This document shows, piece by piece, positions 22,314-30,404 of a stretch of 64,000 bases of DNA. The translations under genes were made by a program, and so were the position numbers. The stretch's first letter is position 1. Every line of letters starts with the position of its first letter. The notes beneath the pieces were generated by a model. It had not been told where the DNA came from and made no database searches. It worked only from the letters and a program-made list of their open reading frames with translations. Origin of the DNA: Burkholderiaceae bacterium (GTDB lineage Bacteria > Pseudomonadota > Gammaproteobacteria > Burkholderiales > Burkholderiaceae_C); NCBI GenBank assembly GCA_030695205.1, contig JAUYTN010000042.1, forward strand, positions 62,001 through 126,000, written 5' to 3'.

Positions 22314-23590
22314 GGGCGGCCTCCCGTCGAGGTGGCGGCAACAGCAGCGTCGGTACCCCCCGCAGGCGAGGCTGAGGCTGCGGCTTGAGCGTCTGGCGTC
22401 AATGGCGGGGTGTTTCTGAACCTCTTCACCAGCCCGACCACCCCCTGTGGCAACCACAGCGTGACCGCAATGAACAACGCCCCCAGAAAGTACAGCCAGT
22501 ACTCAGGGGCTGTGACAGTGAGCCAGCTTTTGGCTCCATTGACAATGAAGGCTCCGGCAATCGGGCCAATGAGGGTGGCGCGGCCCCCCACCGCCGCCCA
22601 GACCGCCATTTCAATGCTGTTGGCCGCGCTCATTTCACTGGGGTTGATGATGCCCACCTGCGGCACATACAGCGCCCCGGCCAGCCCGCACATCATGGCC
22701 GAGATGACCCAGATGCTCAGCTTGTAGGGCAAGGGGTTGTAGCCGCTGAACATGACGCGGGTTTCCGCATCGCGGATGGCCTGCAGCACCCGCCCGTACT
22801 TGCTGGCCACCAGCCAGCGCCCAAACAGGTAGCAGCCCAGCAGCGCCAGGCCGGTCAATACAAACAGTGCCATCCGCATGGTGGGCGTGGCAAGTGGCAT
22901 GTCCAAAATGCGCTTGAAGTCGGTGAACCCGTTGTTGCCCCCCATGCCCGTTTCATTGCGAAAAAAGAGCAGCATGGCCGCATACGTCATGGCCTGGGTG
23001 ATGATGGAGAAGTACACCCCCTTGATGCGCGAACGGAACGCAAAGTAGCCAAACACAAAAGCCACCAGCCCCGGCACCGCCAGCACCAGCACCACGGTGG
23101 CAGCAAAGCTGTCGCTCAGGGCCCAGTGCCAGGGCAGCTCCTTCCAGTCCAGAAACACCATGAAGTCGGGCAGGTCGCTCTGGTAGTTGCCATCGCGGCC
23201 AATCTGGCGCATCAGGTACATGCCCATGACGTAGCCACCCAGCGCAAAAAACAAGCCGTGGCCCAGGCTCAGAATGCCGGTGTAGCCCCAGATCAGGTCC
23301 ATGGCCAGCGCGCAAATGGCAAAACACATGATCTTGCCCACCAGCGCCACGCCGTAGTCGCTCAGGTGGAACACGCTGCCCTCGGGCACCAGCAGGTTGA
23401 GCACCGGAGCCAGGGCGCACACCACCAGCAGGGCCGCGCCAAACACCATCCAGCCGCTGCGGCTGAGCAATGCCGGACGCACGGGCAAATCCACCGCAGG
23501 AGTGGGCTTGGCAGCAGGCTGGGCAGCAGGCAGGTCGGTGGGCAGAGCGGTTGTCATGGTCGGGGTGGAATTTGGGGTGGGGGTCGCCAT
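22310..23590 (-). CDS. urtC: Urea ABC transporter permease UrtC
   Basis: A 426-residue LivM-type inner-membrane subunit with about ten hydrophobic segments. UrtC-typical stretches are DLIWGYTGILSLGHGLFFAL near residue 102 and RNETGMGGNNGFTDFKRIL near 205. The N-terminus is a 40-residue Pro/Ala/Thr-rich lead and the C-terminus is also Ala-rich. It starts one base after urtB ends and overlaps urtD. It forms the membrane channel with UrtB for high-affinity urea uptake. Confidence 0.95.
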   Translation of the reverse strand: MATPTPNSTPTMTTALPTDLPAAQPAAKPTPAVDLPVRPALLSRSGWMVFGAALLVVCALAPVLNLLVPEGSVFHLSDYGVALVGKIMCFAICALAMDLIWGYTGILSLGHGLFFALGGYVMGMYLMRQIGRDGNYQSDLPDFMVFLDWKELPWHWALSDSFAATVVLVLAVPGLVAFVFGYFAFRSRIKGVYFSIITQAMTYAAMLLFFRNETGMGGNNGFTDFKRILDMPLATPTMRMALFVLTGLALLGCYLFGRWLVASKYGRVLQAIRDAETRVMFSGYNPLPYKLSIWVISAMMCGLAGALYVPQVGIINPSEMSAANSIEMAVWAAVGGRATLIGPIAGAFIVNGAKSWLTVTAPEYWLYFLGALFIAVTLWLPQGVVGLVKRFRNTPPLTPDAQAAASASPAGGTDAAVAATSTGGRP

Positions 23591-23591
23591 G

Positions 23592-25190
23592 TCAGGCCTC
23601 CGCAGAACGGCCCTTCATGGCAAAAATGCCCTGAGGTCGCTTTTGAATGAAGATGATGATGAACACCAGCACGGCAATCTTGGCCAGCACCGCACCGGTC
23701 CAGCCCTCCAGCAGCTTGCTCGCCATGCCCAGGCCCAGCGCGGCATACACCGCCCCGGCCAGCTGACCCACGCCGCCGACCACCACCACCATGAACGCAT
23801 CGACGATGTAGCTCTGCCCCAGGTCTGGCCCCACATTGCCCACCTGGCTGAGCGCACACCCGGCCAGCCCGGCAATGCCGGAGCCCAGGGCAAACGCGTA
23901 GGTGTCGATGCGGGCGGTGTTGACACCCATGCAGCTGGCCATGGGGCGGTTTTGTGTCACACCCCGCACAAACAGGCCCAGGCGGGTACGCCCGATCAGC
24001 CAGGCCATGCCCAGCAGCACGGCCGCCGCAAATGCAATGATGACCAGGCGGTTGTAGGGCAGCGTGAGGTTGGCCAGCACCTGCACACCGCCACTCATCC
24101 ACGCGGGGTTTTCCACACCCACGTTTTGCGCCCCAAACAGACTGCGCACCAGCTGCATCAGCACCAGGCTGATACCCCAGGTGGCCAACAGCGTCTCCAG
24201 CGGGCGGCCGTACAAAAAGCGCAGCACCCCGCGCTCCATGGCTGCACCCACCAGCGCCGCCGCACCGAACGCCACGGGCAAGGCAGCCACCAGGTACCAG
24301 TCAAACCACGCCTCGGGCAGGTGGCTGCGAAACAGGCCCTGCACCACATAGGTGGCGTAGGCACCAATCATCATCAGCTCGCCGTGCGCCATGTTGATGA
24401 CGCCCATCAGCCCATAGGTAATGGCCAGGCCCAGCGCCACCAGCAGCAGCACCGACCCCAGGCTGACGCCGGTGAACAAGGTGCCCAGCACCTCGCCCCA
24501 CACCAGCCCGTCGGCGATGGTCTTGAGGCTGGCGGTGATGGCGGACCTGACGGCGGGGTCAGCCTCTTCGGCCAGCCGCTGGTTCAGCAACAACTGGGTG
24601 GCTGGGGTCTTGCTGGCCGCCAGGGCCTTGGCCGCTTGCAGACGCTGCGCAGCGTCATCGCTGCCCAGCAGCGCAGCCTCACGGGCCAGCACCAGCCTGG
24701 CCTTGAGGCTGGCATCCGGCTCGGCCGCCAGCGCCTTGTCCAGCAAAGGCAGCAGCACGGCGCTGGGCTCGGCGGTCAACCGGGCGACGGCGTCGCGGCG
24801 CTTGGCCAGATCGGGAGACAACAGCCGCATGGCGGCCAGCGCGATGTCCAACTCGCCGCGCAGGCGGTTGTTGTTCATCACGTCTTCGGCATCGTCGGGC
24901 ACGGTCACGGGTTGGCCGCTGACGGGGTCGGTACCCACGCCATCGCGCACGATGAACACCCGCTCGCCCGAAACTTTGACCGCATCGTCTACCAGCGCCC
25001 GAATGAACGCGGCCGTGGCATCGTCTGGCTCGGCCACCAGCACGCGACCAATGGCAGCCACGCGGTCGTCGGTGTCGCCAATTGACAAGCTTTTTGCCGA
25101 CTCTTGGCTTAACCCATATGCATTAAATACTATACAAAACGAAGCAATGAAGCCCGCTAGGCTTCTGAAACCTGGTGAACCTGTGCGCAT
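23592..25190 (-). CDS. urtB: Urea ABC transporter permease UrtB
   Basis: A 532-residue LivH-type subunit. A periplasmic-type N-terminal domain (~35-225) typical of UrtB precedes the membrane part, which begins LGTLFTGVSLGSVLLLVALG near residue 240 and contains GVINMAHGELMMIGAYATYV near 270. The first ~36 residues are unusual: codons ~15-36 are AT-rich and resemble the dispersed repeat, so the native signal peptide may have been replaced. The family normally starts with a clear signal peptide; the hydrophobic stretch here (SLAGFIASFCIVFNAYG) could still serve. Confidence 0.92.
   Translation of the reverse strand: MRTGSPGFRSLAGFIASFCIVFNAYGLSQESAKSLSIGDTDDRVAAIGRVLVAEPDDATAAFIRALVDDAVKVSGERVFIVRDGVGTDPVSGQPVTVPDDAEDVMNNNRLRGELDIALAAMRLLSPDLAKRRDAVARLTAEPSAVLLPLLDKALAAEPDASLKARLVLAREAALLGSDDAAQRLQAAKALAASKTPATQLLLNQRLAEEADPAVRSAITASLKTIADGLVWGEVLGTLFTGVSLGSVLLLVALGLAITYGLMGVINMAHGELMMIGAYATYVVQGLFRSHLPEAWFDWYLVAALPVAFGAAALVGAAMERGVLRFLYGRPLETLLATWGISLVLMQLVRSLFGAQNVGVENPAWMSGGVQVLANLTLPYNRLVIIAFAAAVLLGMAWLIGRTRLGLFVRGVTQNRPMASCMGVNTARIDTYAFALGSGIAGLAGCALSQVGNVGPDLGQSYIVDAFMVVVVGGVGQLAGAVYAALGLGMASKLLEGWTGAVLAKIAVLVFIIIFIQKRPQGIFAMKGRSAEA
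25083..25146. repeat. AT-rich repeat-like block in the urtB 5' end
   Basis: CAAGCTTTTTGCCGACTCTT followed by AT-rich sequence. It is similar to repeat copies a and b and overlaps urtB codons ~15-36. Divergent from the others, so the assignment is tentative. Confidence 0.4.
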
Positions 25191-25283
25191 GTGCGTTTCC
25201 CAAGTGGTGGACTGCGGTCGATTGTGTGCAGTGCAGCATCGGGCGGGAATACGCCGTGTGGCGTACGGGGCGGATCAGGGTGG

Positions 25284-25323
25284 GTGTGCAGGTGTGCAGG
25301 TGTGCAGGTGGGCAGGTGGGCAG
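25284..25323. repeat. Five tandem 8-base units
   Basis: Three GTGTGCAG units followed by two GTGGGCAG units, head to tail, between urtB and the PilZ gene. Whole number of units and clean boundaries suggest slippage-prone DNA. Confidence 0.75.
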
Positions 25324-25336
25324 ACCGGCCCCGCGC

Positions 25337-26080
25337 TCAGACGATGGTGTCAGGGTGCTCGTACAACTGAAACCAGACCAGGCTGGACAGCACCAGGCGG
25401 TCATTGGGTTTGAGCTGGTCAAACTCCAAACGGTACTGAACACTGGTTTGCAGGCCCTGACCGGCGTAGCCCTTCATACCCAGGATTCGGGCGTGAAGGT
25501 CCAGAGAGACGGGCACGCCGTGCAACTCAAACGCAAAGCTCAGCTGCAACTCCCTGACCGCCATGTCCAGCACCTGCCCAGTGTCCAGCAGTGCCCCGGC
25601 AGCACCCAGGTCAACAATGTTGCCCTGCCCCATGGGCTGGCCATCGACGCTGAATGTAGCCGGCATACCAACCCGGCTGCGCGGTGAGCGGCGAATTTCA
25701 ACGGCATGCACATGCTGGGGAAAGCTGAGGTGCACGTACTGAAAAGGCAAGTGGTTGACCTTGCGCACCAGGCCCTTGAACGCAAAGGCGCAGCGTCCGG
25801 TGAACACACGCAAGGTCACGCTTTCGCCCTCGAAAAGCTGCAGCGGCTTGTCAGCCGCCATCGGTTGCGTCAGCATGACGCTGATGCCCTCCCGCCAACC
25901 CACCACCGTCGAACTGGCGCGGCCATGGGCCTTTGCGCCCGCAAAATCGAGGTAGACCGTGTCACCCACCTTCAGGTGCACGTCCGCGAACACGCAAGTG
26001 CCCGACTCCTCGTGGTCGGGCGGGGCAGGTGCTGCGTCAGCCCCGCGGTGTGCGACTGTGGTGGGGGATGGAAATGGCAT
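25337..26080 (-). CDS. PilZ domain protein, YcgR-like
   Basis: A 247-residue cytoplasmic protein with an N-terminal YcgR/PilZN-like barrel (~25-120) and a C-terminal PilZ domain (~128-235). The RxxxR motif is RRSPR at residue ~129. The second c-di-GMP motif, normally D/NxSxxG, reads DLGAAG, with Gly for Ser. YcgR-type proteins bind c-di-GMP and slow the flagellar motor. The gene lies inside the urt cluster between urtA and urtB, and fits the c-di-GMP enzymes nearby rather than urea uptake. Confidence 0.8.
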   Translation of the reverse strand: MPFPSPTTVAHRGADAAPAPPDHEESGTCVFADVHLKVGDTVYLDFAGAKAHGRASSTVVGWREGISVMLTQPMAADKPLQLFEGESVTLRVFTGRCAFAFKGLVRKVNHLPFQYVHLSFPQHVHAVEIRRSPRSRVGMPATFSVDGQPMGQGNIVDLGAAGALLDTGQVLDMAVRELQLSFAFELHGVPVSLDLHARILGMKGYAGQGLQTSVQYRLEFDQLKPNDRLVLSSLVWFQLYEHPDTIV

Positions 26081-26216
26081 TTTTCGGGGAAGTAATCAGC
26101 TCCTGGCGGATGGCGGTTCACCGCCTGACACGGCAGTGAGGTTGATCTGTGCCGCCCGCCTACAGGGGCCGGACAACGTGACAACCGCTATCTTTTTTTA
26201 TACCCGCCGAGTACAT

Positions 26217-26493
26217 CTATGCCACTGCATCGCCATCGAATTTGTCCCAAAGAGCGGTCTTGAACCAGTAGGGCATGAGGTCTGTTTTCATTTCCAACTC
26301 ATTGCCCTCGGTCACTTCGGCCACCAGCACCCGCGCATCGTCGCAAGAGTTGTCGAACACGTAGGCGCGGTCTGTACAGGCCACCGCAGCGTTGAGCAAT
26401 GCCAGCGGACTGCTGGTAGCGGTCCTTGAGGGTGCTTTTGCCCGATCCGTTCGGGCCTGCAAACATGCGCAAACGGGGAACAGGCTGGGTCAT
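26217..26493 (-). pseudogene. Decayed zeta-type kinase toxin
   Basis: The 5' part encodes a P-loop (FAGPNGSGKSTLK) as in zeta/UDP-GlcNAc kinase toxins. The 3' part, in another frame, encodes the C-terminal family segment LALLNAAVACTDRAYVFDNS and TDLMPYWFKTALWDKF. The two are joined with the whole middle missing and a one-base shift near the RYQQS codons. Intact relatives are roughly 190-200 residues, so more than half is gone and the product cannot work. Its ATG overlaps the stop of the small upstream gene. Confidence 0.75.
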
Positions 26494-26729
26494 TTGGCAG
26501 TGAACTGGCGCGTCAGCCTGGTACCCACCGCCACTTTCACAGGTGCATGGATGGCGCGCAGCACCTGCTCGGTACCGTCGGCATAGGTTTCCACCAGTTG
26601 GCCGTTAATGGCGCGCATGACTTTGCCACTTTGGGTCAGGGCATCAAAGTAGGCCCTTTCAAAGGCACCTCTGGCCAACTTGGGAATGTTGGCGTCCAGC
26701 GCAAGCATGGCCTCTTCTGTCATCTTCAT
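26490..26729 (-). CDS. Small protein upstream of the decayed kinase, probable antitoxin
   Basis: A 79-residue protein starting MKMTEEAMLALDANIPKLAR, acidic at the N-terminus and basic toward the C-terminus, with no transmembrane segment. I recognise no named family with certainty. It overlaps the zeta-type kinase remnant by four bases (ATGA), which is the usual arrangement for the partner of such kinases. It looks intact although its toxin is broken. The longer open frame upstream runs into the urtA terminator and is not used. Confidence 0.6.
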   Translation of the reverse strand: MKMTEEAMLALDANIPKLARGAFERAYFDALTQSGKVMRAINGQLVETYADGTEQVLRAIHAPVKVAVGTRLTRQFTAK

Positions 26730-26821
26730 GGTTCGCACTCCATTGTCTGGTTGGGCATGCCACCCGGCAGGTGCCGCACAGCCGCGCATTATTGTCTGCT
26801 TTGCCCGCAAGTTGGGCCCAC

Positions 26822-26853
26822 GTGAAAAAGCCACGCCGGGCAAGGGCGTGGCT
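26822..26853 (-). terminator. Terminator after urtA
   Basis: AGCCACGCC (26829-26837) pairs with GGCGTGGCT (26845-26853) with a 7-base loop. On the minus strand the stem is followed by TTTTTCAC. It lies 36 bases after the urtA stop and should uncouple urtA from the genes downstream. Confidence 0.75.
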
Positions 26854-26888
26854 TGAACAAAAGGACGGCGCGGGTGGCTCGGCCTGCC

Positions 26889-28169
26889 TTACTTCTTCTC
26901 TGGCTCGTCCTTCTTCTTGTCGTTGCCTTCGATGAATGGGCTCCATGGCTGGGCCTTGATGGGGCCGGAGGTCTTCCAGACCACGTTGAACTGGCCGTCG
27001 GCCTTGATCTCGCCAATGAACACAGGCTTGTGCAGATGGTGGTTTTTCTCGTCCATCTTGGACGTGAAGCCACCAGGCGCTTTGAAGGTCTGGCCCGCCA
27101 TGGCGGCAATCACCTTGTCCACGTCGGTGGACTTGGCTTTTTCAACCGCCTGCTTCCACATGTGGATACCGATGTAAGTGGCTTCCATCGGATCGTTGGT
27201 CAGGGGCTTGTCCTTGTGGCCGGGGATGTTCTTGGCCTTGGCGTAGTCGCTCCACTTCTTGATGAACTCGGTGTTGGTCGGGTTTTTGATGCTCATGAAG
27301 TAGTTCCAGGCGGCCAGGTGGCCCACCAGGGGTTTGGTGTCCACGCCGCGCAGCTCTTCTTCACCCACGCTGAAGGCCACCACCGGCACGTCCTTGGCCT
27401 TCAGGCCGGCGTTGCCCAATTCTTTGTAGAAGGGCACGTTGGAGTCGCCGTTGATGGTGGAGATGACAGCTGTTTTGCCACCGGCAGAGAACTTCTTGAT
27501 GTCGGCCACGATGGTCTGGTAGTCCGAATGGCCAAAGGGGGTGTACTTTTCGTCGATGTCCTTGTCGGCCACGCCCTTGCTCTTCAAGAAGGCACGCAGG
27601 ATCTTGTTGGTGGTGCGGGGGTACACGTAGTCGGTGCCCAGCAGCACGAAGCGCTTGGCACTGCCGCCGTCTTTGCTCATCAGGTACTCCACGGCGGGAA
27701 TGGCCTGCTGGTTGGGCGCGGCACCGGTGTAGAACACGTTTTTGCTCAACTCTTCACCCTCGTACTGCACAGGGTAGAACAGCAGGCCGTTCATTTCCTC
27801 CACCACGGGCAGCACCGACTTACGGCTCACGCTGGTCCAGCAGCCGAAGATCACGCTGACCTTGTCCTGGCCCAGCAGCTGCTTGGTTTTTTCGGCGAAC
27901 AGGGGCCAGTTGGAAGCGGGGTCCACCACCACAGGCTCCAGCTTCTTGCCCAACACGCCGCCCTTGGCATTGATCTCGTCAATGGCCATCAGCACCGTGT
28001 CTTTCAACACGGTTTCGGAAATGGCCATGGTGCCCGACAGGCTGTGCAGCACGCCCACCTTGATGGTATCGGCCGCGTGGGCAGACAAGCCAGTGAACCC
28101 CAGCGAAGCCACCACAGCGGCGGCCGACAGGGTTTTGAGGGTGAAGCGGCGGGGAGCGGAATGTGACAT
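26889..28169 (-). CDS. urtA: Urea ABC transporter substrate-binding protein UrtA
   Basis: The 426-residue periplasmic urea-binding protein, with a signal peptide (SAPRRFTLKTLSAAAVVA, cleavage after AHA near residue 32) and then IKVGVLHSLSGTMAISET. UrtA-specific stretches include FGCWTSVSRKSVLPVVEE near 110 and YPVQYEGEELSKNVFYTGA near 132. The C-terminus is Lys/Glu-rich. The ATG at 28169 starts the signal peptide; the open frame further 5' is leader. It is set apart from urtBCDE by a terminator and 1.7 kb of unrelated genes, and is divergent from a chemoreceptor gene. Confidence 0.96.
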   Translation of the reverse strand: MSHSAPRRFTLKTLSAAAVVASLGFTGLSAHAADTIKVGVLHSLSGTMAISETVLKDTVLMAIDEINAKGGVLGKKLEPVVVDPASNWPLFAEKTKQLLGQDKVSVIFGCWTSVSRKSVLPVVEEMNGLLFYPVQYEGEELSKNVFYTGAAPNQQAIPAVEYLMSKDGGSAKRFVLLGTDYVYPRTTNKILRAFLKSKGVADKDIDEKYTPFGHSDYQTIVADIKKFSAGGKTAVISTINGDSNVPFYKELGNAGLKAKDVPVVAFSVGEEELRGVDTKPLVGHLAAWNYFMSIKNPTNTEFIKKWSDYAKAKNIPGHKDKPLTNDPMEATYIGIHMWKQAVEKAKSTDVDKVIAAMAGQTFKAPGGFTSKMDEKNHHLHKPVFIGEIKADGQFNVVWKTSGPIKAQPWSPFIEGNDKKKDEPEKK

Positions 28170-28480
28170 GGTGAAGAACTCCAAACAGTCAAACAGAGAA
28201 ACAGACAAGGGCCAACGGAGGGGTGGAAAGGGTGGCAAACATCCGTGCGGTGGGCGTCGGTGGCAGGTGTTGCCACCGGCCACAGCCCCCAGCGGATGGC
28301 TGAAATTTAGGGACCATTGGCCGCAGCGTCTGTACGCCGCATGGCGTATGCGGCGGTGCAACACAGGCGACTCGGCACAAGGGTCATTCCCAATGCCCCG
28401 GGGCGTATCTGTCCATATCCTCCACGGACGTTCTGTGCCTCAGTCCTGCGGGGGCACTCCCGACCCATTTCCCTTTCCTC
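28170..28480. other. urtA-chemoreceptor divergent intergenic region
   Basis: 311 bases with both promoters. The only strong element I see is an inverted repeat at 28258-28278. No gene is supported here. Confidence 0.5.
28258..28278. promoter_or_regulatory. Inverted repeat with 8-base arms upstream of urtA
   Basis: CGGTGGCA-GGTGT-TGCCACCG, perfect arms with a 5-base spacer, 89 bases before the urtA ATG. A candidate operator. It does not fit a sigma-54 promoter because the GG-GC distance is two bases short. Confidence 0.45.
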
Positions 28481-30217
28481 ATGAACCATTTCAAAATCTC
28501 CACCCGGCTGCTGTTGCTGGTGGCCTTCCTGTCAGCGCTGCTGGTGGGTGTGGGCGGCACTGGTCTGTATGGCATCAACCAGTCCAATGCCGCGCTGAAA
28601 ACGGTGTACGAAGACCGCACCGTGCCGACCACCCAGATCGCCGAAATCAATCGGCTGCTGCTGCGCAACCGCTTGGCCATCACCAGCGCACTGAATTGGC
28701 CTGTGCCCGAGACCATCAATGCCGCGGCCAATGAGGTTGAGGCCAACATCACGGCCATCAGCACAGTCTGGCAGGCTTACGCCAGCACGGCCATGACCGC
28801 CGAGGAAGCCCAGGTGGCCCAGAAATTTGCCGAGGACCGGGCACGCCTTGTCAAAGAAGCCTTGCAACCCGCGGTCGTTGCCCTCAGGGCCGATGACATG
28901 CAGGCCGTCAAAGTCCTGATCGTCGAAAAAATCAAGCCACTTTTCACGCCCGTCGAAACGGGCATTGAAGCACTCACGCGACTCCAGTTGACCGAAGGCA
29001 AGCGGTTGTACGAGTCATCGATGGCCCGCCAAACCACCATCCAATGGGTGGCGGTGTCGTCGGTGCTGGTGGGCGTGCTGCTTGCCGCCCTCTTCGGTCT
29101 GGCGCTGACCCTGGGCATTTCCCGATCGCTCAAACAGGCCACCCTGGCTGCCGACGCCGTCACCCACGGCGATCTGACGCACCCCATTCGACCCGAGGGC
29201 AACGACGAAATCGCCCAACTGCTGAAGTCGCTCGCAGCCATGCAAGCCAGCCTGCTCAAAGTGGTCAGCAGCGTGCACCAGGGATCGGAAAGTGTGTCCA
29301 CCGCCAGCGCCGAAATCGCCCAAGGCAACCACGACCTGTCGGCCCGAACAGAGCAGCAAGCCAGCGCGCTGGAAGAAACCGCCGCCAGCATGGAGCAACT
29401 CAGTGCCACCGTGAAGCAAAACGCCGACAGTGCCCGCCAGGCCAACCAACTGGCCATGAGTGCCTCGGAAGTGGCCATCCAAGGCGGCGAGGTAGTCGGT
29501 GAAGTGGTGCTGACCATGAAGGGCATCAACGACGCATCACGCAAAATTTCCGACATCATCAGCGTCATCGACGGTATCGCCTTCCAGACCAATATCCTGG
29601 CGCTCAACGCTGCGGTCGAGGCAGCCCGCGCCGGTGAGCAAGGCCGTGGGTTTGCGGTCGTGGCGGGCGAGGTGCGCTCGCTGGCTGGTCGCAGCGCGCA
29701 AGCCGCCAAAGAAATCAAGGACCTCATCAACACCAGCGTGACCAGGGTCCAAGAAGGCTCGGCCCTGGTGGAACGGGCGGGTACCACCATGACCGCAGTG
29801 GTCTCCAGCATCCGGCGCGTCACCGACCTGATGGGAGAAATCAGTGCAGCCAGCAGCGAACAATCTGCCGGCGTCGTTCAGGTGGGCGAGGCCGTGACCC
29901 AGATGGACCAGGTAACGCAGCAAAATGCCGCGCTGGTCGAGCAGATGGCGGCAGCGGCCTCCAGCCTCCAGAACCAGGCACAAGACCTGGTCCAGGTGGT
30001 GTCGGTCTTCAAAATACACCGCCAAAGCACCGCGCCGGTGCAAACCCAGGCCAAACGCCCTGCAACCACTCCCCAAGCTTTGCCATCAGCCGCTGCCCGG
30101 CCAGGCGCTGCTGCCACGCCCAAGCTGACCGCGGCACCCATCGCCAAGCCTGGCCGAAACCCGCCACCCAAGCCGGTCACCTCACGGGATGATGAGGGTG
30201 ATTGGGAAAGCTTTTGA
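28481..30217 (+). CDS. Methyl-accepting chemotaxis protein, Tar-like
   Basis: A 578-residue chemoreceptor: transmembrane helix ~9-31, four-helix periplasmic sensing domain ~35-185, second helix ~188-212, HAMP ~212-264, then the signalling coiled coil with the hairpin tip [20 protein letters not shown] near residue 366. The last residues, DWESF, match the tethering pentapeptide of high-abundance receptors that docks CheR and CheB. A flexible Pro/Ala linker precedes it. The ligand is unknown; divergence from urtA raises urea or a purine product as a possibility. No cheA or cheW is nearby. Confidence 0.94.
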   Translation: MNHFKISTRLLLLVAFLSALLVGVGGTGLYGINQSNAALKTVYEDRTVPTTQIAEINRLLLRNRLAITSALNWPVPETINAAANEVEANITAISTVWQAYASTAMTAEEAQVAQKFAEDRARLVKEALQPAVVALRADDMQAVKVLIVEKIKPLFTPVETGIEALTRLQLTEGKRLYESSMARQTTIQWVAVSSVLVGVLLAALFGLALTLGISRSLKQATLAADAVTHGDLTHPIRPEGNDEIAQLLKSLAAMQASLLKVVSSVHQGSESVSTASAEIAQGNHDLSARTEQQASALEETAASMEQLSATVKQNADSARQANQLAMSASEVAIQGGEVVGEVVLTMKGINDASRKISDIISVIDGIAFQTNILALNAAVEAARAGEQGRGFAVVAGEVRSLAGRSAQAAKEIKDLINTSVTRVQEGSALVERAGTTMTAVVSSIRRVTDLMGEISAASSEQSAGVVQVGEAVTQMDQVTQQNAALVEQMAAAASSLQNQAQDLVQVVSVFKIHRQSTAPVQTQAKRPATTPQALPSAAARPGAAATPKLTAAPIAKPGRNPPPKPVTSRDDEGDWESF

Positions 30218-30404
30218 CATCGGTGGTCGGTGCTTTAGCGTATATTCGCGCCCAATTTTCAGCGTGGCCACTCTGGAGCATCCGAGTCGGCCCCGGCAAA
30301 CCGGTCAGATGACCGCCCAACGCAGGCGGGGAGCATGTGCGCATGACCGCGACAGGGAATGGACCAGAGCACTTGCCCCGTTGCCACCCGAGATTGCCTG
30401 CACC

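Noticed and set aside
25284..25323. Short CRISPR-like array
   Set aside because: Units are only 8 bases and directly adjacent with no spacers; no cas genes.
28259..28277. Possible sigma-54 promoter (TGGCA...TTGCC) upstream of urtA
   Set aside because: The GG to GC distance is 10, not 12, and the sequence is better explained as a palindrome.
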